IMG/VR virus record: IMGVR_UViG_3300032311_000171
Span: 1 to 37,558 of that record
Length of the DNA stretch: 37,558 nt
Strand: one strand, 5' to 3'
From: a virus
Below, one piece after another: positions 6,088 to 13,636 of this stretch. The notes under the pieces were generated by a model, which was not told the origin of the DNA, ran no database searches, and saw only the letters and a list, made by a program, of their open reading frames with translations. Made by a program: the position numbers and the translations under genes. How positions within the stretch are numbered: position 1 is the stretch's first letter; every line of letters begins with the position of its first letter.

Positions 6088-9000
6088 CATCTGCATCGGG
6101 TCCATGGCCATCTGCTGCTTCTTCTTTTCACGGGCACGCTTGGCTGCCTCGGACTGGATGATCTTGTAGAGGAGGTACATGTCTTGCTGTTCCTTCGGCA
6201 TCGACATGAGTGCCTCGTCTGGAACCGTAAGGTTCTCGTAGGTCCGCACGCCGGGTGTGGCCTCAAGCAACTGGTTGAGCATATCCCGGGCGGCGAGTTG
6301 CTTGGTGCGCTGAACGTCAACGTCTTGGAACTTCAGCCCAGTGAGAGCGTTGACGAAGAACTTGGAAGCCTTGGATGCTGGATCAAGGCGATCATCCATC
6401 ACCTGACGCACCGTGCCCAAGATGCGCGAGCCGCCGGGGGCATTGGAGATGACTTGCTCAAGCACCCGGCCAGGCGACCCAAGCGGTTGCTCAAGCATTG
6501 AGTAGAGGTCCGACAGTTGCCTGTTGGAATAGAACTGTCGGTTGGTTGCCAGTTCCAGCGGACCCTTGATGAGCGGGTTCGTCTGCCCGAGGATGTTGAG
6601 GGCCGTCTTCTGCAGCGTGTCGCCCGCCTTGTCGAACAGGCTGTTGCCCACGCCGGGGCTGAAGAGATTGATGACGCTTTCGTACGGCAGGTCGATGTTC
6701 GTAAGGTAGCGCCGCAGCGGGCTTGATGGGTCAAGGCTGACGAACGGAAGGCCAGTTGGCACAGGGATGCTTGCCGACTGCCGAAGGTTCTCGGGAGTGA
6801 AGTTCTCTTCCGTGGGCTGCGAGGCCCGAGAGATGGCGCGGATGGACTTGCCCATCAGGCCAGCCGGGTTGTCTACAAGCTGATCCGCGATCAGAGGCGT
6901 GATGCCTCGCGTGTATGAATAGAACGGAAAAATCCGCTTCATCACATCGCGCTCAAAGTCGGTGAATGCGTCTGGCTTGTAGTTAACCTGGGTCAGGTCA
7001 GTGATTCGCCGTGCCTCTTCCGGGGCCACCCCCCTGCGAATCTGGTTGAGGTACGTGCCGTAGCGGTTGCCTGAGTCGGTGAACTCCGCAAGCCGGTCGC
7101 CGCCCTCAAGGATCGGATTGCGATTGCCCGATGCAGTGCGAAGGCGGAACGGCCAGTAGTCAGACTTCCAAGGCATCCAGCCATCAGTGAGCTTTGCGCC
7201 CTTAAACACATCCAGCATGGAGGGTGTGTCTGGGGCTGCACCGCCTGGGTACATCTCTCGCAGGTTGGCCGACCCTGCGCCAGCCAGCAGTTCGTCTGCC
7301 GCCGTGCTCGTACCCAAGCCCTGTGACCCAGCGCCGATCAGGAACTTGCGAACGGCCTCTTCCTGCGACAGACCTTCATATCCGGGAGCCTTGGCCAAAC
7401 GCTCTGCTACGGATGGCAGCAACCCAAACAGCCCGCGCCCGTAGTAGTTGCCGGTTCGCATCCGCGTTCCGGCAGCCCAGTCCAATGGGTTGAAAGCATT
7501 CTTCATCGCCGCAGCAAACGCACCCGAGTAGGCGTCACGCGAGTAGCGGCTTGGCCAGATGAGAGCCAGCGTCTTAAACATCTTGGCGTAATCGTCGTAA
7601 GCCTGAGCGAGCGGCCCAAGCTCCGGAGGCATCCGCCCGCGGTCGGCAACCCTAGCCCAATCGTCTACGAACTTCTTGTTGAACGAGACGTTCTCTAAGT
7701 TGTCCACGCCAAGGCGAGACGCCAGAACCTCGGAGGCGTTTTCGCCCGTAAGGCCAAGGGCTGAGAGAGCCTCTTCTGGCGTGTAGTTGACAGCCCCCGG
7801 AACTCCTTCGGCGCGAACGCCACTGAAGTTCCTGCCGAGGATGTCGTACATCTGATCGGCGTTGACTTCTGCCCGGCCGCGACCAAGGGCGTAACGAGCC
7901 ATCTCGTTGAACGTGTTCTGTCCAAAGAGCGGAATCTGCTTCTCGGCATGCTGCGGGTCCAGCGTGCGGAGCATCTCAGACAAGTCGCCGTAGAGCTGCG
8001 ACTTGTAGTACTCACGCTGCACCTGCGGCAGAGAATTGGTGAGTGACTCAAGCGAAGCCCTGGCCGCCGCCTCGCGGGCTGTCTCGCCTGAAAGCCGCGC
8101 CTGATTAAGCTCCTTGCGTGCATTGGCTATGTCTTTGGCAAGCCAATGTTCGTCGGGAAGTTCGGGAACGTCGTAAACGTACTCAAGCGGCCCTTCGCCA
8201 AGTGCCTCTGCTGCCTCGTCGCTCAGGCGTGGATCGCTCGCGGGCCGCGCCTTCTCGTCAATCCATCCGTACAGGTCGCCAGCATTTCCGATGTCCACTT
8301 CGCCAGCGTGAGTCAGGTCATGTTCTGGCCCGCTGTACAGATCAAAGTCTTGGTGCCGGCCGCCGCTGACCTCAGGGTGGTTGCGAGTAACCCAGTCCTC
8401 AATGATTGCTCGCCCTTCGTCAACGTCAGCCTCGCGCAGTGCCTTCTGAAGATCGGCATCCAGCGACATCCTGTTGAGGATGTCTGTCCCGCCGATAACG
8501 TCGTACGCAGGGTTCCGGCCCCGTCCGTAGTTGTCATCGAACGTGACCGGGCGATTGCCCCGGCTGTATGGCTTCTTGAGTTTCTCTGGCGGGATTGTGC
8601 CAGCAGCCCAATTGGGAATGAGCGGATTGTCGAAGACGGTCTGCTGCCTGGGGACCAATCCAACGCCGGCCTTGGACTGAAACTCTTGGAGCGGCATGCC
8701 GAGTTCTTCGGCGTTGCGCATGGCGGTGTCGCGGTAGTTTGCAAACCAGTCGGTGAGTTTCTGCACCTCTGGGATGCTGAGTGCGCCGCCCATCTCACGC
8801 ACGGCCGGGATGTCTTCGCCATGCTCAAGCAGATTGCGAACGGCCTGCGAGACTTCTGGATCACTCAGCGAATACCCGGCGTTGCGAAGACCTTCATTGG
8901 CGTCCATCTGCAACTTGGCGAGGGTCGCCCGGTCGGATGTCTCGCGTGCCCGCCGAGCCGCCATGATGGTCTTGGCATCCCACTGTCGGTCGCGGTCAAC

Positions 9001-9840
9001 GAACCCGAGGACATCGGGATTGAATGCTCGCTCCAGCTCTCTCGCTGCACGGCCAGTGAATGGGTTGGTCATCAACCCTTCGCCAAGCGTGTCGCCCGTC
9101 TTGGCTAGCCAGTCGCCCGCAGCCTTGCCGTATAAGTCAGTGGCGCCGTCTTTCATAAACGGAAAGGAGACGCGATTCATCTTGGCAAGCGGTGCGGCGA
9201 GCATGTCATCCGTGCCGCCTGCGTTCTTAAACTTCAGCAACGCTTCAGCCCGAGAGGCGTCTGACGGCATTGCGGAAAGCAGGTCGTTCACGTTCTTGGT
9301 GCGAAGTGCCTCGCGCTCGCCCATGCCAAAGACGTTGCGAGCCTGCACGCCAAAGTCTTGGAGCATGCCAGCCCGGGCCGCTGCTTGGCCTGCGGCAGTC
9401 TTGGCGCCCTTGCCGACCAGTTGGTTCAGACCAAGCGACAGGTATGTGGTCGGATCAAGAAGCACTTCGGCCGCCAGCCCGCCCCCGAAGTTGCTCCACG
9501 TATCCTCGTCGCCAACCATCCCGTACTGACGCAACAGCTCGCGTCCATCGACCCGCTCGTCGCTTGTGTCCCAGAGAGCGGAGATGCCCTTGCCGATTCC
9601 GCCCGAGAGCGTGCCTCGCACCATGGCGCCGGGGGTGTCAAGAATCCACCCAAGGCCAGCAAGGCCGGAAGAGCCAGCGGATGCAAGCTGCTGCATCAGG
9701 CTGCTCTGATCCTCCTTTGGCATCAGGTCAGCGATCTGCCGCCGACGCTTCTGCCCAGTCAGGGGGTCAATGTCGTACTCGGACTGCCCGGTCAGCAGTC
9801 CATCTGGATCATAGAGATCGAAGAGCGGGGAGCGTGCCAT
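6070..9840 (-). CDS. Giant polyvalent-type internal virion protein (LPD38-like)
   Basis: 1256 residues, the largest gene here. The N-terminus has a pattern known from very large phage proteins: ILDTPGAMVRGTLSGGIGKG near 66-85, then GRELLRQYG, and LAAEVLLDPTTYLSLG. The C-terminal third has ALIWPSRYSRDAYSG and, near 958-980, DFERDVMKRIFPFYSYTRG followed by TPL and NPAG. That is the motif I associate with large polyvalent protein domain 38 (LPD38). Such proteins are thought to be packaged and ejected with the DNA. The middle is helical, charged and unrecognised. It follows the 538-residue gene with no spacer (TAAATG) and ends against the integrase. Motif recognition is from memory. Confidence 0.7.
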   Translation of the reverse strand: MARSPLFDLYDPDGLLTGQSEYDIDPLTGQKRRRQIADLMPKEDQSSLMQQLASAGSSGLAGLGWILDTPGAMVRGTLSGGIGKGISALWDTSDERVDGRELLRQYGMVGDEDTWSNFGGGLAAEVLLDPTTYLSLGLNQLVGKGAKTAAGQAAARAGMLQDFGVQARNVFGMGEREALRTKNVNDLLSAMPSDASRAEALLKFKNAGGTDDMLAAPLAKMNRVSFPFMKDGATDLYGKAAGDWLAKTGDTLGEGLMTNPFTGRAARELERAFNPDVLGFVDRDRQWDAKTIMAARRARETSDRATLAKLQMDANEGLRNAGYSLSDPEVSQAVRNLLEHGEDIPAVREMGGALSIPEVQKLTDWFANYRDTAMRNAEELGMPLQEFQSKAGVGLVPRQQTVFDNPLIPNWAAGTIPPEKLKKPYSRGNRPVTFDDNYGRGRNPAYDVIGGTDILNRMSLDADLQKALREADVDEGRAIIEDWVTRNHPEVSGGRHQDFDLYSGPEHDLTHAGEVDIGNAGDLYGWIDEKARPASDPRLSDEAAEALGEGPLEYVYDVPELPDEHWLAKDIANARKELNQARLSGETAREAAARASLESLTNSLPQVQREYYKSQLYGDLSEMLRTLDPQHAEKQIPLFGQNTFNEMARYALGRGRAEVNADQMYDILGRNFSGVRAEGVPGAVNYTPEEALSALGLTGENASEVLASRLGVDNLENVSFNKKFVDDWARVADRGRMPPELGPLAQAYDDYAKMFKTLALIWPSRYSRDAYSGAFAAAMKNAFNPLDWAAGTRMRTGNYYGRGLFGLLPSVAERLAKAPGYEGLSQEEAVRKFLIGAGSQGLGTSTAADELLAGAGSANLREMYPGGAAPDTPSMLDVFKGAKLTDGWMPWKSDYWPFRLRTASGNRNPILEGGDRLAEFTDSGNRYGTYLNQIRRGVAPEEARRITDLTQVNYKPDAFTDFERDVMKRIFPFYSYTRGITPLIADQLVDNPAGLMGKSIRAISRASQPTEENFTPENLRQSASIPVPTGLPFVSLDPSSPLRRYLTNIDLPYESVINLFSPGVGNSLFDKAGDTLQKTALNILGQTNPLIKGPLELATNRQFYSNRQLSDLYSMLEQPLGSPGRVLEQVISNAPGGSRILGTVRQVMDDRLDPASKASKFFVNALTGLKFQDVDVQRTKQLAARDMLNQLLEATPGVRTYENLTVPDEALMSMPKEQQDMYLLYKIIQSEAAKRAREKKKQQMAMDPMQMLGING

Positions 9841-11457
9841 TTATCCCGTGAACCCACCGTCAGCACCGCCGGCACTGGGAGCCGTGGCGCCAGCAGGCGG
9901 AACTGCTGCTTGGCGACCACCCTTGCGAGCTGCAATGCTGTCAACTATCTCCCGGGCCTGCTCTCGCGTGGTGCCTGGGTATCTCTGCATGATGTCATTT
10001 ACCGCGGCCTCCTGCTCGGCAGGGGTGAACTCATCAAACCCGAAGGCAGAAGACACCCAGCCAGAGTCGTAGGCATAGTTGTCGCCAATGTGGCCCTCGG
10101 CCCAAGTCAGCATGTCTTGCCGGTCCTTGGCCTTCTGCTGCTCAAGTGCGGCCTGCTGCAGGGGAGTGGCGCCGGGGTTGTTCGCCAAGAATGCCGTCAT
10201 GGCACGCTGCGCCATGCTCGCTGCTGCCTCGGCGTTCGCAGCGTCCACCTGAGCGTGCAGTTGCCCGCCAGGGAGCATGTACTTCATGGCGTTTGCTCGG
10301 TCCTCGGAATTCATCCCAACAAGTGAGTTGGCAATCCACCGATTGCCAGAGTTGAGGTTGTGCGACCCGCCAGCAAGCATGGCCGTGGCCCGCCAGTTCT
10401 GGCGAGCTGCCTCACGCTCACTATCCATGCGCGCCTTCTTGGACGCATACGCGGCCCGTCTTCCCTTGAGGTCTTCCGCCTGCTTGGCCTTCATCTCAGG
10501 ACCAGGCGTATACACCGGCACCTTCTGGCCGTCAGGGCTTCGCATTTCAACGGGGACCCATCCGCGCTCCACCATGTCAGGTCGGCCGTCCCCGGCGCGG
10601 CCAGGGCCTCCCGGGAACAGCGGGCCATCGCCGTCGCCGCCCGTCGCCGCGCTCACCTTATACACCACGCCATTCGGAGTAACGACAGGTACGTAGCCTC
10701 TGGCCGTCATGTCCCTGTCTCGCTGCGACAGCTGCCCAGGCTTACGGAGGTTGTAAGCATCAGCCTCTTCGGCAGACAGGCCGCGTGCGGGTGCCGGCGG
10801 GCGACCATCAAGAGTTCTGGGGCCAGGGGCCGTGTAGTCGGCAAAGTCTGGCGCCACGGCTTCGGTGCCGCCGAAAGGACGGCCCGTCTCCTCGGGCATG
10901 TCGTAGTCGCTTGGGTAGTTGGCGTAGTCCATTTCGCTGGTGTAGCCCCCGCGGGCGTGCGACCGGCGACGGGCGGCGTTACTGCCGTATACGCTCCGGG
11001 AGCTATGACGCTCACCTTGGCTTGGATTACGGATGTCAACCTTTCCCAGCTTTGCCGCATTCCCGGCCTCGTCGTAGCCGTACTCGGGGTGTCCAGTCTC
11101 GGCATTGTAGTTGGTTTCAAACGCGGCCATCCGCGCGTTGTCGGCCTTGCTCTCAGCGATTCGTTGGCGCAGTGGTTCGTTGTATTTCGGCGTGTTGTAG
11201 TGATCAAACAGCTCTGGCGACATCTCTTCGCCATGGATTTCTCGCAGGCGGTCCACAACCATGGCGGCAGTCTCAGGATCATCGCCAAGCTCAACAAGCC
11301 GGTCGATCTGCCGCTGGCGAACGTCGCGAGGAGGAGGTGCAGCTTTGCCAGCCGTAGGCTCCACAGCGATAGGCGTTGCGGCAGCCTCAAGGTTGGCGTC
11401 CACGTTGTCTACGGGAACGTACGAACCATTGGGAAGGCGGCGATGCTTGACGGCCAT
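9841..11457 (-). CDS. Internal virion protein candidate, 538 residues
   Basis: The N-terminal third is acidic and helical (RDVRQRQIDRLVELGDDPET). The middle is a disordered, Pro/Gly/Tyr-rich linker containing two related short motifs, RGYVPVVTPNGVVYKV and RGWVPVEMRSPDGQKVPVYTP. The C-terminal half is Ala/Gln-rich helix (AGGSHNLNSGNRWIANSLVG, then MKYMLPGGQL, VDAANAEAAASMAQRAM). The helical, Ala-rich make-up and the position directly upstream of the 1256-residue gene fit an ejected or minor head protein. No enzymatic motif seen; function inferred from context only. Confidence 0.6.
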   Translation of the reverse strand: MAVKHRRLPNGSYVPVDNVDANLEAAATPIAVEPTAGKAAPPPRDVRQRQIDRLVELGDDPETAAMVVDRLREIHGEEMSPELFDHYNTPKYNEPLRQRIAESKADNARMAAFETNYNAETGHPEYGYDEAGNAAKLGKVDIRNPSQGERHSSRSVYGSNAARRRSHARGGYTSEMDYANYPSDYDMPEETGRPFGGTEAVAPDFADYTAPGPRTLDGRPPAPARGLSAEEADAYNLRKPGQLSQRDRDMTARGYVPVVTPNGVVYKVSAATGGDGDGPLFPGGPGRAGDGRPDMVERGWVPVEMRSPDGQKVPVYTPGPEMKAKQAEDLKGRRAAYASKKARMDSEREAARQNWRATAMLAGGSHNLNSGNRWIANSLVGMNSEDRANAMKYMLPGGQLHAQVDAANAEAAASMAQRAMTAFLANNPGATPLQQAALEQQKAKDRQDMLTWAEGHIGDNYAYDSGWVSSAFGFDEFTPAEQEAAVNDIMQRYPGTTREQAREIVDSIAARKGGRQAAVPPAGATAPSAGGADGGFTG

Positions 11458-11466
11458 GACTACTCC

Positions 11467-12540
11467 TTACCTTGCGTTTCTCATCTGATCGCCCATGGCC
11501 TGGAGGCGACGAACCTCCGCCATGACCTTCTGCGTATCGGCCACTTCACCGCCGGCTTCCATGCGACGAGCGTTCAAGTCTTGGAGAAGTCGCTGTGCCT
11601 CGCCGTGGTAGTCGGTCGGCATTGCTGGCTTGTAACTGGGCGCACTCTTCTGCTGATTCGCCATCCCAAGTAGCCGGTCAATCTCGGCCATCATCTGCTT
11701 GGCTTCCGGCACCTCGCCACCAGCGGCCCGGCGCATGGCATTGAGCTTGCCCATCAACTCGCGGGCCTGGAACGAGTAGTCCACAGGAGCATTACGCTTG
11801 GCCTCGCGAGCGAGGTACTGACGCTTGAACCTGTCAGCAAACTCCTGCTCATCTGGCGGCATGTCAGGCTCAACGCTTGGCACCGGCCGGGATTCTGCCG
11901 CGAGGTCCTCAGTGCCAGAGGTGTCGGTCATGTCGCCTCGGACAGGAGTCTCGCCTGACGGGTACATGGAACTTAGTCCAGCACCAATGCCGACAGTGGC
12001 AGCGGCAGCGCCGAGTTCTCCAATACCTTCGCGCATGCCTTGGGCACGCTGGGCAGCGGCATCACGCGCGGCAGTGGCGGCGGAGTTGCGAGCGTTGATG
12101 TCCTGCCCGGCAATGCGAGCAAGCTGCGGGTCTTGGTTCCGCAGGTTGGGAGTGCGACCACGGCGGAGGTTGTCGTTGGCCCGATAGCCCTTGTCCAGCT
12201 GATGCCAGAGAGGTGAGCCAAGCTCAAAGTCTGGCTCCGAAAGACGGGGGGCGTCATCAATGGCCTGACGAATTGAAAAGTTGTACGGAGTCTCGCCAGC
12301 GAGAACTGGCGGGGAAGGAACATCTGGCCCAGCGTCAGCCCATGATCCGGTGCCTGTTGGCCAGCCGTTGGGGTCAACTGGAAGCGAGCGGCCGGTGGCG
12401 TCGTACAGCGCATCGGGGGAGGTGGTTGTTCCACGGCGAGCGGCAGCCATCACATCGTCAGCAACGTCAAGCGGGACGCCAGCCGAGGGTCGGCCCGCAA
12501 GCCGGCGAATTACATCAAGGGTTTCGTCCCACTTAGACAT
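11467..12540 (-). CDS. Hypothetical internal protein with internal duplication
   Basis: 357 residues from ATG at 12540, preceded by GGAAGAAGA and overlapping the upstream stop by eight bases. It starts MSKWDETLDVIRRLAG, close to the start of the ADP-ribosyltransferase gene (MNKWDEAGDAVRSVI). A hydrophobic glycine-rich stretch lies at about 174-193 (GELGAAAATVGIGAGLSSMY). Two copies of a 35-residue helical unit follow, at 259-293 and 315-349, each with the core AGGEV. A membrane-interacting, packaged protein is a reasonable guess. No family recognised. Confidence 0.6.
   Translation of the reverse strand: MSKWDETLDVIRRLAGRPSAGVPLDVADDVMAAARRGTTTSPDALYDATGRSLPVDPNGWPTGTGSWADAGPDVPSPPVLAGETPYNFSIRQAIDDAPRLSEPDFELGSPLWHQLDKGYRANDNLRRGRTPNLRNQDPQLARIAGQDINARNSAATAARDAAAQRAQGMREGIGELGAAAATVGIGAGLSSMYPSGETPVRGDMTDTSGTEDLAAESRPVPSVEPDMPPDEQEFADRFKRQYLAREAKRNAPVDYSFQARELMGKLNAMRRAAGGEVPEAKQMMAEIDRLLGMANQQKSAPSYKPAMPTDYHGEAQRLLQDLNARRMEAGGEVADTQKVMAEVRRLQAMGDQMRNAR
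11494..11766 (-). repeat. Tandem 35-residue duplication inside the 357-residue protein
   Basis: Residues 259-293 (start ARELMGKLNAMRRAAGGEV) and 315-349 (start AQRLLQDLNARRMEAGGEV) match at about 17 of 35 positions by direct comparison, with a 21-residue linker. Each unit looks like a helix, an AGGE turn and a second helix, i.e. a helical hairpin. Confidence 0.65.
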
Positions 12541-12820
12541 TCTTCTTCCCCTTCTTCTTAGGAACGTCAGGGAGTTCGTCCTTGCCGTGGTACGGCAGGT
12601 CATCATCCGTGACCATCGGCGTGTTGGGCTTGCCGTGCATCTCCTCATGGAGGTCGGCCAGCTCGTTCTTCTCTTCCTTGGCGTTACGAGGCCCAGTTTT
12701 TTTGCCAAGATTCTTGACTATCTTCCTCTCCTCCTCGTCATCAGCGACAAGGAGTTGCTTGACCAGCCGCTTCAGTGCGGTGTTAGTGAGATCGTCTAGA
12801 TCAAAATCTATACGTGCCAT
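12533..12820 (-). CDS. Small charged protein, 95 residues
   Basis: The start is taken at ATG 12820 (MARIDFDLDDLTNTALKRL) because it has GGAA seven bases upstream and a coherent helical N-terminus; a longer frame to 12859 overlaps the previous gene more. The first half is an acidic/basic amphipathic helix (KRLVKQLLVADDEEERKIV). The second half is Lys/Asp/Pro-rich and probably disordered, ending KKKGKKNV. It sits between two internal-protein candidates and overlaps the upstream gene by 20 bases. No recognised family; could be a small scaffolding or DNA-condensing factor, but that is a guess. Confidence 0.55.
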   Translation of the reverse strand: MARIDFDLDDLTNTALKRLVKQLLVADDEEERKIVKNLGKKTGPRNAKEEKNELADLHEEMHGKPNTPMVTDDDLPYHGKDELPDVPKKKGKKNV

Positions 12821-13271
12821 TGTAGTTTCCGAAGGAACCGAGATTGCTTGTGTTACCAATGCTCCCCAGCAAGCCGCCGAGAGCGTTACCCTGGAAGTTC
12901 AGTACGTTCTGCTGTCGTTGCAGAGCGGCCATTGCATTGGCGTAGTCGTTCTGCTGTGCGATGTTGGATATGCCCTGACCAAAGTTCTCTTGGTTGGTCT
13001 GGTACTGGAGCGTGTTGTTCGCGTTGGTGGACGCATCCTGAGCGGGAACCTGATACGCTTTAGCAATGCCGTCAGCGAGGTTCTGGGCGGCTTGGATTCC
13101 TGCCACAGCCATCGTCCCCTTGCCACGCGACACGCCATTGCGGTCCATGGCCTTCATGTTGAACCGCGGGTCGGCCGCTGCTTGGGCATTAGCCAGTTCC
13201 GTGTTGAACATGCCCTGCGTGTTCGGGACCAACTGCGGGGCGAATGTCGAAGTCGTTGTGGCGTAGTTCAT
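12801..13271 (-). CDS. Ala/Asn/Gln-rich virion protein candidate, 156 residues
   Basis: Starts MNYATTTSTFAPQLVPNTQG. The body is rich in Ala, Asn, Gln and Gly with almost no charge in its second half (NDYANAMAALQRQQNVLNFQ, GNALGGLLGSIGN). The composition matches the neighbouring 121-residue and 776-residue proteins. Its start overlaps the upstream stop by one base (TGATG), so the three are probably made together in fixed ratio and may assemble together. Likely an internal or ejected virion protein; no family recognised. Confidence 0.6.
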   Translation of the reverse strand: MNYATTTSTFAPQLVPNTQGMFNTELANAQAAADPRFNMKAMDRNGVSRGKGTMAVAGIQAAQNLADGIAKAYQVPAQDASTNANNTLQYQTNQENFGQGISNIAQQNDYANAMAALQRQQNVLNFQGNALGGLLGSIGNTSNLGSFGNYNGTYRF

Positions 13272-13636
13272 CAGAAAAGATTCCCCAGAATTCCGTTAAG
13301 CCCGCCAGACAACTTGCCGAGGTAGTCCAGCTTCATTGACTGCTGGGAGTTGGCGAGGTTGTTGGCGTTCTGCTGGGCCGTAGCCATCTGCTGCAGCCCA
13401 GAGAGGGCCGTGGACTGCTGGGCCTGCTGGGCATTGGAAAGGTACTGGTTATTGGACGTTGCCGCGGCACGCTCGTAATCCAAGCCCGCGGCCATGGCGC
13501 GAGCGTTGTAGACATCCGCTGCCGATCCCGGGTACTGGAGAACGCCACCCTGCGCAGCCAGCCCAGCAAGAGCTTGCTGCTGCATGCCTTGGGTGACCGG
13601 CGGCTTGTTCTGTATTCCGGTGTCGTATGAGAGCAT
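13271..13636 (-). CDS. Ala/Gln-rich virion protein candidate, 121 residues
   Basis: The start is ATG 13636 (MLSYDTGIQNKPPVTQGMQQ), which shares its A with the stop of the 776-residue gene (TGATG). A longer frame to 13711 only overlaps that gene. The protein is an Ala/Gln/Asn-rich amphipathic helix (NAQQAQQSTALSGLQQMATA) ending in LGKLSGGLNGILGNLF, a hydrophobic glycine-spaced tail that could insert in a membrane. Companion of the hendecad protein by position and composition. Function unknown. Confidence 0.6.
   Translation of the reverse strand: MLSYDTGIQNKPPVTQGMQQQALAGLAAQGGVLQYPGSAADVYNARAMAAGLDYERAAATSNNQYLSNAQQAQQSTALSGLQQMATAQQNANNLANSQQSMKLDYLGKLSGGLNGILGNLF

Noticed and set aside
8146-9108. 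Plus-strand 320-residue open frame
   Set aside because: Lies wholly opposite the giant polyvalent-type gene, whose minus-strand motifs are convincing.
10360-11673. Plus-strand 437-residue open frame
   Set aside because: Antisense of the 538-residue gene; His/Arg/Val-rich composition with no family features, while the minus strand has clean start/stop coupling.
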